A DNA stretch of 64,000 bases, taken from assembly GCA_950022695.1 (NCBI GenBank), contig CATLLN010000003.1, forward strand, positions 1-64,000. Direction: 5' to 3'. The position numbers and the translations under genes are program-made. Origin of the DNA: an uncultured bacterium. GTDB taxonomy: Bacteria; Cyanobacteriota; Vampirovibrionia; Gastranaerophilales; Gastranaerophilaceae. Below the pieces are notes generated by a model, which saw nothing but the letters and a program-made list of their open reading frames with translations, made no database searches and was not told the origin of the DNA. This document shows positions 57,109 through 64,000 of the stretch, one piece after another (within the stretch, counting starts at the first letter, position 1; each line of letters opens with the position of its first letter).

Positions 57109-57660
57109 TTAGTCTAAAATTCTAATTCCTGCTCTTGACATAGCCGGAATGGTATTATTATATCCATATCCTCTGTTTGACGTGTATCCTCTACTAAACG
57201 TAGGTGAAAAACTTCCGCCAAACGGTGTGTCAATTATAGAAGGCGTAAAACCTGTAGGCTGACCTATAAATCTGTTCATAATACGTTGTGCAGGTGTTCT
57301 TCTGTTATAATCTGCCAGATAATTTCTATTGTAGTAATCATCTTGACGATAATTTGCCAAAATATTATTCATACGTTGCGCAATATTCATATTTGCATAG
57401 TTACGATTAAATAACCGTCTTTCAATACGATTTAATCTGGATGCAGGAGTTTCTCTTCTGTATGTTGTACCAAATAAATAATCTTCAATTCTGGCTAAAT
57501 CATTGTTATATATAGAATTTGTATTATTATTAGTTCTATTCAACATACTATAATCCGGAGATTCTCCAACACTATAAGTTTTAACAGTTGTTGCATTTGC
57601 TACTGTACACATTGTTCCTAATAAAAATAATGTAAATCCAATTGCTAATAATTTTTTCAT
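57109..57660 (-). CDS. Secreted protein with tandem ~21-aa RIExxLFxxxY motifs
   Basis: Signal peptide MKKLLAIGFTLFLLGTMCTVANA; RIEDYLFGTTYRRETPASRLN then RIERRLFNRNYANMNIAQRMN. Confidence 0.8.
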   Translation of the reverse strand: MKKLLAIGFTLFLLGTMCTVANATTVKTYSVGESPDYSMLNRTNNNTNSIYNNDLARIEDYLFGTTYRRETPASRLNRIERRLFNRNYANMNIAQRMNNILANYRQDDYYNRNYLADYNRRTPAQRIMNRFIGQPTGFTPSIIDTPFGGSFSPTFSRGYTSNRGYGYNNTIPAMSRAGIRILD

Positions 57661-57771
57661 AAGCACCTCTTCTGATAAACTTATATTAAAAACTACTTTC
57701 AATATTTACATTCAACTGTTGTCTAATCTTAACAATTAGCCAAAAAGAAAAAATAATGCTATTATAATACC

Positions 57772-59835
57772 ATGTTTGATTTAAATAAAAATAAAAAAGA
57801 AGTTATTGCATATTTGCACACTCATTGGGATAGAGAATGGTATAGAGAATTTGAAGTCTTTAGATTAAGACTATTAAGAGTTTTTGATAATGTTCTGGAT
57901 ATGCTTGAAGAAAACAAAATTCCATCTTTTTATTTTGATGGTCAGGTTTCAGCGCTTTTGGATTATCTTGAAATCAGACCGGAACGTGAAGAACAAATAA
58001 GACGTTTAATCTATGAAAAAAAGTTATTTATAGGTCCGTTTTACTGTCTGGTTGACGAATTTTTAACAGATGGTATATGCTTTAGAAAAAACCTTGAAAT
58101 CGGTATTAAAATCGCAAAAGAATTTGGATGTAATGATTATATTGCATATTTAGCAGATACTTTCGGACATAGCAAAAATATTCCCGAGATTTTAAAAGAA
58201 TATGAAATTGATAAAGCTATAGTATGGCGCGGATGCGGAGATTTGCCGGCAGAATTTAAATTTGGCGGAATTAATACTGTAAATCTTGTACGCGGTTATT
58301 TTATGGATATTTTTTCATCAGAAAAATCAATTGAGGAAAAGGCTGAATTTTTAAAGAAAAACCTTGATATGATTGCTGAAAAATCAGGTAAAACACTTTT
58401 ACTTCCAATCGGTGCCGATCATTTAGGAATTCCGGAAGATATCGCAGAACAAATTGAAGAGGTCAATAAATATCTTGAAAATTATGAAATAAGACTTGGC
58501 TCTCCGTTCGAATATTTTGATTCTGTAAAATTCAAAAAAACTCACAATGAAGAATTAAGAGATAACAGTAAAACATTCATTTTGCCTGGCACATATTCCT
58601 CCAGAATTAAATTAAAGCAGCTTAATACAGAATGTTCTTATAAATTAGATTTAGCAGATAAATTACAATACAATTTTGGAAGCTGCTATGACAATATAAT
58701 TGAATATGCATACAAATTACTGCTTCAAAATCAAGCACACGATAGTATTTGCGGCTGTTCTACCGACGATGTTCATGAAGAAAACATTATACGCTACAAA
58801 AAAATTCTTCAAATAGCTAACACTATAATTGAAGAAATTAAGCTTACACAACCTGAAAATATGTCTATAACCTTCAAATATCTGGATAAATATAAACTGC
58901 TAGAAGTTGAAAGAACTGAAATTGATGAAAATTCACAGGTTATTGCACAGCGCAAAGGTTTTCCGACAAGATTACTTCACAATACAGATAAAATTCCTGT
59001 AACAGAAGATTATACAACGGTTTATACACTTCTTAAGGAGTTTAATGCTGATCATAAATGTTCTGACATTGTTGTTGACAATACAAATCTTTTTAATTCA
59101 AATATTCGAATAGCAATTGAAAACGGCAAATTAAATGTTTATAATAAGTCTGAATGTTATGAAAATTTTATTGAATTTGTGCGCTGTAAAGATAATGGAG
59201 ACGCATATAATTTCGGTCCTATAAAAGACGATATTTATGAAACAGCACAGATTAAATCAGCCAGAATATTGATGGATGGTCCATTAAGAGCTGCAATAAG
59301 AATTACTACAACATTCTTTAATGTAGATGTTTATTTAAATAAACGCTCAAAATTATTAAATTTCAAAATAAAATGGCTGAATCTGTCATCAAATAAATTA
59401 TGGCAGGTTAGATTTAATCTAAAAAAAGCGGTTAAAGAAGTTCAATCAGAAGATATGAATCTTATGATATCAAGAAAATTTGACCCTGAATACGACATCC
59501 GCCAAAATCTGCCAACAGAAAAAGGGCTTGAAGCAAAAACAAATACTGCCCCATTCCAAAGACTTGCCTGGACAAACGGCTTTGGTGTTATAACAAAAGG
59601 TTTAACCGAATACGAAGTTTCTAAAAACGCTTTAATGATAACACTTTTAAGAAGTACAGGAGTCATTTCTAATCCTAAAAACTCTTCCAGAACAACACCT
59701 GCAGGTCCGCCGATTGAAGTTCCGGGATTGCAGCAACTTGGAGAAAACACAGCAGAGTTCTCGATAGGCTTTTTCCCTGTAAAAGAATGGGCAAATTATG
59801 TTGAAGAAGTTTATCCGCAAACAATTTTATTTTAG
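57772..59835 (+). CDS. GH38-family alpha-mannosidase-like glycoside hydrolase
   Basis: VIAYLHTHWDREWYREFEVFRLRLL, FDGQVSALLDYLEIRPE, AYLADTFGHSKNIPEILKEY. Confidence 0.93.
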   Translation: MFDLNKNKKEVIAYLHTHWDREWYREFEVFRLRLLRVFDNVLDMLEENKIPSFYFDGQVSALLDYLEIRPEREEQIRRLIYEKKLFIGPFYCLVDEFLTDGICFRKNLEIGIKIAKEFGCNDYIAYLADTFGHSKNIPEILKEYEIDKAIVWRGCGDLPAEFKFGGINTVNLVRGYFMDIFSSEKSIEEKAEFLKKNLDMIAEKSGKTLLLPIGADHLGIPEDIAEQIEEVNKYLENYEIRLGSPFEYFDSVKFKKTHNEELRDNSKTFILPGTYSSRIKLKQLNTECSYKLDLADKLQYNFGSCYDNIIEYAYKLLLQNQAHDSICGCSTDDVHEENIIRYKKILQIANTIIEEIKLTQPENMSITFKYLDKYKLLEVERTEIDENSQVIAQRKGFPTRLLHNTDKIPVTEDYTTVYTLLKEFNADHKCSDIVVDNTNLFNSNIRIAIENGKLNVYNKSECYENFIEFVRCKDNGDAYNFGPIKDDIYETAQIKSARILMDGPLRAAIRITTTFFNVDVYLNKRSKLLNFKIKWLNLSSNKLWQVRFNLKKAVKEVQSEDMNLMISRKFDPEYDIRQNLPTEKGLEAKTNTAPFQRLAWTNGFGVITKGLTEYEVSKNALMITLLRSTGVISNPKNSSRTTPAGPPIEVPGLQQLGENTAEFSIGFFPVKEWANYVEEVYPQTILF

Positions 59836-59842
59836 ATAATAA

Positions 59843-59870
59843 AAAACGGTCATTTATTTGACCGTTTTAT
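59843..59870 (+). terminator. Intrinsic terminator
   Basis: AAAACGGTCATTTATTTGACCGTTTT. Confidence 0.82.
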
Positions 59871-59918
59871 TTGTTTCCTATCCTTTTTCCTTAATTCTTT
59901 TCTCTTATTTCCTATTGA

Positions 59919-60167
59919 TTATCCAACAACTTTTGATACGAAATTCACAACTTCAAAAAGTGAATCTTTAACGAATTCCTTTGCTAATACTCCGACCGGT
60001 CTGTTTTCGATACAGTCAAAAACGTAATATATCGGATCTTGTGAATTATTAAATCTCATTCTTTTATCTTTATTAGCTAAATAACAAAAATCTTCAACTG
60101 ATTTATTTCTTTTTCTTGAAGCTTTATTTGTCATTGTGCCAAATGCTTGACCTGATGTTGCTAACAT
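59919..60167 (-). CDS. Small uncharacterised protein (82 aa)
   Basis: Open frame MLATSGQAFGTMTNKASRKRNKSVEDF... with upstream AGAGAGA; no family recognised. Confidence 0.5.
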   Translation of the reverse strand: MLATSGQAFGTMTNKASRKRNKSVEDFCYLANKDKRMRFNNSQDPIYYVFDCIENRPVGVLAKEFVKDSLFEVVNFVSKVVG

Positions 60168-60270
60168 AACTTTTTTCTCTCTCTTATTTATATCTTACAT
60201 ATATATAAAGTAAATACATTTAAAAAAATTGCCTTTTTAAAAAGAGTTATATTAACAAAAGTTAACAATT

Positions 60271-61683
60271 CTAATTAATAAGTTCAACAACTTCATCATC
60301 TGTCAAAAGGTTTTTACCTATAGCTTTTTCAAGCTGAGCTCGTGCTGAATTATATTCGTATAAAGCAGTATAATAAGTAAGTTGTGCTTGCTCGTATGTG
60401 TTTTCAGAATCCTTAAGTTCAGTTGGAGAGCCCTCGCCTACTCTATAGCGTCCAAATGATAATTCATAATTTTCTTTTGCCTGTTTTACCTGTAATATTG
60501 CCACAGGAAGCTGATTACGTTTTTCTTCAACTTTAATATAAGCTGTTTGTATCTCCAAATATATATTATTTTGCATATCACGGGCATTAGCAAGTTCTCT
60601 GTCATATAAATACCTTGCTTCTTTTATTTCGTTTCTCAAAAGCATAATATTTATTGCAGGAAAAGTTAAATAACCACCTAGGTTAAAACCGTAATTGGAA
60701 GTCCAGGATTTTCCGCCTCGTTGGAATTGCCCTTCAACAGATAAAGTTGGTAAAAATGATTTTTTGGTAAGTTTAATAGTTTGATTTACTCCTTCAACTC
60801 TAATTTCTGCATGTTTTAATTCAGGACGAGCTTCTCTTGCAATATCAATTGCTTCTTCAAAACTTATTTTTACCGGTTTGTATTGAAGCCTGTCTACAAT
60901 CTTATATTTTTCAATATAAGGTACTCCCATTACATTATTAAGTTTTGCTATTGCCAAATTTATAGCGTTGTCAGCTTCTATAAGTTTTAATTTTGCATTA
61001 CTTAAATGTGTTTCAGCAATAGTAACATCTACCTTAGGATTCATTCCGGTAGAATAGTATGCTTTTGCCTGATTATAAAATAACTGATATTTTTTAACTG
61101 TATCATACGCAATACGTTTATTCTCATACGCATATAAAACATTATAATAGGCATCTTTTGTTTGATAAATAACATCATTAACAACCGCTTCAAATGTTTT
61201 TTTGTATCCTTCATAGTCAAGTTTACGAATAGTTGCCTGATTCTGTGTTACACCAAAGTCATAAAGCATTTGCTGTAATGATGCCTGTCCAAGCAAATAA
61301 TAATTAAATTCAAGATTTTCACCTAACGCATCAGATAATTGAAGTTGTCTTAAACGCGTGTAACCGGTTTGCCAGGAAATCGTAGGAAAATAATTTGACC
61401 AAACCTGTTTAACACGAGCATCAGATGCTAAAATATCCTGAAATGCAGCATTAATTTTGGGATTATTACCAAGTGCAAGTTTAATACAATTATCCAGTGA
61501 CATATCAACATTTTTTTCTATTGAACCCGAAATTACAAAATCAGAATTTATATTAAATCCAGGTAAAACATCGTCACTTGTAGGAAATTCGTCAGGATTT
61601 ATTTTGTTACCAAGTTCTTTTGAATAACAAAATTGTGTAAATGTTAAAATTATAATAAAAACTGAAACAATTTTTTTAAGCAT
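60271..61683 (-). CDS. TolC-family outer membrane efflux protein
   Basis: MSLDNCIKLALGNNPKINAAFQDI...YEQAQLTYYTALYEYNSARAQLEKAIG. Confidence 0.95.
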   Translation of the reverse strand: MLKKIVSVFIIILTFTQFCYSKELGNKINPDEFPTSDDVLPGFNINSDFVISGSIEKNVDMSLDNCIKLALGNNPKINAAFQDILASDARVKQVWSNYFPTISWQTGYTRLRQLQLSDALGENLEFNYYLLGQASLQQMLYDFGVTQNQATIRKLDYEGYKKTFEAVVNDVIYQTKDAYYNVLYAYENKRIAYDTVKKYQLFYNQAKAYYSTGMNPKVDVTIAETHLSNAKLKLIEADNAINLAIAKLNNVMGVPYIEKYKIVDRLQYKPVKISFEEAIDIAREARPELKHAEIRVEGVNQTIKLTKKSFLPTLSVEGQFQRGGKSWTSNYGFNLGGYLTFPAINIMLLRNEIKEARYLYDRELANARDMQNNIYLEIQTAYIKVEEKRNQLPVAILQVKQAKENYELSFGRYRVGEGSPTELKDSENTYEQAQLTYYTALYEYNSARAQLEKAIGKNLLTDDEVVELIN

Positions 61684-64000
61684 TTTTCTTACTTTCTGTG
61701 TATTTACTTATTTTTTCCGAAAAATTTATTTTAAATTCTTCTACCATAACATAGAATGCCGGTACCAAAAAAGTACCAATAAAAGCTACAGCAACCATTC
61801 CGCCAAGTACAGTTAACCCAACAGAATGACGTGAAGCAGCACCCGCACCTGATGCGAATACAAGAGGCAGCAGCCCTAATATAAACGCTATATTTGTCAT
61901 CATTACAGCTCTAAATCGTAATTTAGCTGCATGAATTGCAGAGTCTTTAATAGACATACCATTTTCGTGCGCATCTTTTGCAAATTCAATAATCAAAATT
62001 GCCTGTTTTGTACTTAACCCGATTAACATAACAAGTCCGATTTGAGAATAAATATCAAGTGAATACCCTGATACATATTGAAAAATTAATGCTCCAACGA
62101 TAGCAACAGGAGTAACTAATAGTACACTGATTGGTAAAAACCAGCTTTCATATAAGCCAACAAGAAATAAGAAAATAAATACAAGCGACATAATAAGAAT
62201 TGGTACAATTTGCCCGCTTGATTCTTTTTCCTGCAAAGATGAACCGGACCAAGCAAACCCCATGTCAGGAGGTAAAACTTTATTTGATATTTCTTCCATC
62301 ATATCCATTGCCTTACCTGAACTTACGCCAGGACGCGCGCTTCCGTTAATAGTAATTGCCGGATACATATTAAATCTTGTTCTACTATATGGTCCTACAA
62401 TATTTTTTGTTTTTATTACAGAAATAAGCGGAACCATTTTGCCGGTATTATTTTTCACATAAATTTTACTTAAATCAGAAAGTTTAGCCCTAAATTGTGA
62501 ATCTGCCTGCAAATATACACGATAAACCCTGCCGTACTTATTAAAATCATTAACATATGATTTTGCAAAATAAGCAGCAATTGCATTATAAATTTCAGTA
62601 ACAGGAACTCCCTGTGCCATTGCTTTATCAACATCAACATCTATAAGCAATTGTGGTAAATTAGCACTATATGATGTATAAATCATCGCAAAATCAGGAT
62701 TTTGCATAGCTTCAGCAATAAGTTTTTGAGCTTGTTTATAAACCTCACCCGCATCTCTATCACCTTTATCTAAAAGCTGATATTCAAATCCGCCAAACAT
62801 ACCAAGCCCTGAAATAGCAGGTGGTGAAAACGTCGCAACGGTTGCTGAAGGATAATGCAAAAATTGCTTATTTATATTTTGAAGAATACCGTTAAGAGAT
62901 TCTTCTTTTTTCTTACGTTTTGACCAAGGTAAAAAATCTGACACAATAAATGCTGTATTTTCACCATTCATACCAACAAGTGATATAACATCTTTTACCC
63001 CCGGAACTTTAATAAGTTTATTTTCTACATCCATAGCTACTTCATCTGTACGTGATGCGGATGAACCGTCAGGTAACTGAACTTGAGTATAAACAGCACC
63101 TCTATCTTCTACGGGTAAAAATCCATGAGGAATAATCATAAACATTCCAAGCGTAAATAGTATAATAATACCTAAAACCCCAAATGTCAGAGCACTTGAA
63201 TTTATAAATGATTTTGTATATTCAAGGTATTTATCTCTAATATTATTGAACCAATCATCAAACTTTTGAATAAATTTAAAATCAGCTTTTTCTTCTCCCT
63301 GTTTAAGTATTATTGAACATAATGCGGGAGCAAGAGTTAGTGCAACAAGTGTTGAAAGTCCGATTGAGGAAGCAATACAAAGTGCAAATTGTCTAAACAT
63401 CTGTCCTGTGATGCCGCCCATAAATGATACAGGTACAAATACTGCCATTAAAACAAGTGAAGTTGCCAAAACCGCTCCAAATACTTCTTTCATTGTAATT
63501 TCAGTGGCTTCTTTCGGAGATTTTCCTTCTTGTATATGCCTTTGCGTATTTTCCAGAACAACAATTGCATCATCAACAACAAGTCCAACCGCTAATACAA
63601 GCCCGAAAAGGATAAGCAAATTTATTGAAAATCCGAAAAACTTCATAAATATAAAAACACCGATAAGTGAGACAGGAATCGCCGCAAACGGAATAAAGGC
63701 AGCTCTTGCTGTACCTAAAAACAAATACGTTACAATAGAAACTAATAAGACTGCTAAAATAACTGCATCCACAACTTCATGAATTGACTCACGTACAAAT
63801 TCAGTTTCATCGTGCTGAATTTTATATTCTATATCTTTTGGAAAAGTTTTACTTAATTCTTCCATTTTATTTCTAATTTTATTTGATAAATCAATAGCAT
63901 TTGCTTCCGGAAGCTGGCTAACCGGAATAATTGCAGCATTTTGCCCACTGATTCTTGAAAAGTTAGAATAACTTTCTGCACCAAGTTCAACTCTTGCAAC
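61676..64000 (-). CDS. RND efflux transporter (HAE1/AcrB type), N-terminal part beyond the window edge
   Basis: AFIPFAAIPVSLIGVFIFMKFFGFSINLLILFGLVLAVGLVVDDAIVVLENTQRH; frame stays open through 64000 (VARVELGAESYSNFSRISGQNAAIIPVSQLPEANAIDLSNKIRNK), so the track start at 63865 is an internal Met. Confidence 0.95.
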   Translation of the reverse strand, partial: VARVELGAESYSNFSRISGQNAAIIPVSQLPEANAIDLSNKIRNKMEELSKTFPKDIEYKIQHDETEFVRESIHEVVDAVILAVLLVSIVTYLFLGTARAAFIPFAAIPVSLIGVFIFMKFFGFSINLLILFGLVLAVGLVVDDAIVVLENTQRHIQEGKSPKEATEITMKEVFGAVLATSLVLMAVFVPVSFMGGITGQMFRQFALCIASSIGLSTLVALTLAPALCSIILKQGEEKADFKFIQKFDDWFNNIRDKYLEYTKSFINSSALTFGVLGIIILFTLGMFMIIPHGFLPVEDRGAVYTQVQLPDGSSASRTDEVAMDVENKLIKVPGVKDVISLVGMNGENTAFIVSDFLPWSKRKKKEESLNGILQNINKQFLHYPSATVATFSPPAISGLGMFGGFEYQLLDKGDRDAGEVYKQAQKLIAEAMQNPDFAMIYTSYSANLPQLLIDVDVDKAMAQGVPVTEIYNAIAAYFAKSYVNDFNKYGRVYRVYLQADSQFRAKLSDLSKIYVKNNTGKMVPLISVIKTKNIVGPYSRTRFNMYPAITINGSARPGVSSGKAMDMMEEISNKVLPPDMGFAWSGSSLQEKESSGQIVPILIMSLVFIFLFLVGLYESWFLPISVLLVTPVAIVGALIFQYVSGYSLDIYSQIGLVMLIGLSTKQAILIIEFAKDAHENGMSIKDSAIHAAKLRFRAVMMTNIAFILGLLPLVFASGAGAASRHSVGLTVLGGMVAVAFIGTFLVPAFYVMVEEFKINFSEKISKYTESKKNA

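Noticed and set aside
1-64000. CRISPR array, prophage, transposase/IS element or integrase
   Set aside because: No regularly spaced repeats and no recognisable transposase, integrase or phage structural proteins were seen.

Overview
64 kb AT-rich bacterial chromosomal window, densely coded on both strands. The housekeeping genes and FTLAEVLITLGIIGVV(A/S)A(I/M)TIP pre-pilins suggest a non-photosynthetic cyanobacterial relative (Gastranaerophilales/Melainabacteria type); this is inference only. Content includes rimO, a U32 peptidase, ftsE/ftsX, a split transketolase (subunit genes ~22 kb apart), two plsC genes, two phosphohexomutases, argS, dfx-ferritin, a histidine kinase/response regulator pair, nadK, ftsZ, tRNA-Leu(CAA), miaA, gcvPB, a sigma-70 factor, dnaX, thrB, glmS, a GH38 glycosidase and TolC/RND efflux genes. 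Items the ORF track does not show: (i) a filamentous adhesin running off the left edge on the minus strand; (ii) an SRP RNA of ~260 nt on the minus strand at ~21.4-21.66 kb; (iii) an RND pump gene running off the right edge; (iv) three small ORFs under 60 aa. The best candidate for an undescribed system is a module that occurs twice (22.4 kb and 51.4 kb). Each copy has a type IV-like pre-pilin gene divergent from a small homologous putative DNA-binding protein gene. Each shared intergenic region carries two 12-bp palindrome-type motifs exactly 20 bp apart, at the same distance from the pilin start codon but with different operator sequence. A short palindromic repeat inserted in-frame in an MnmC-like gene is a second accessory signal.
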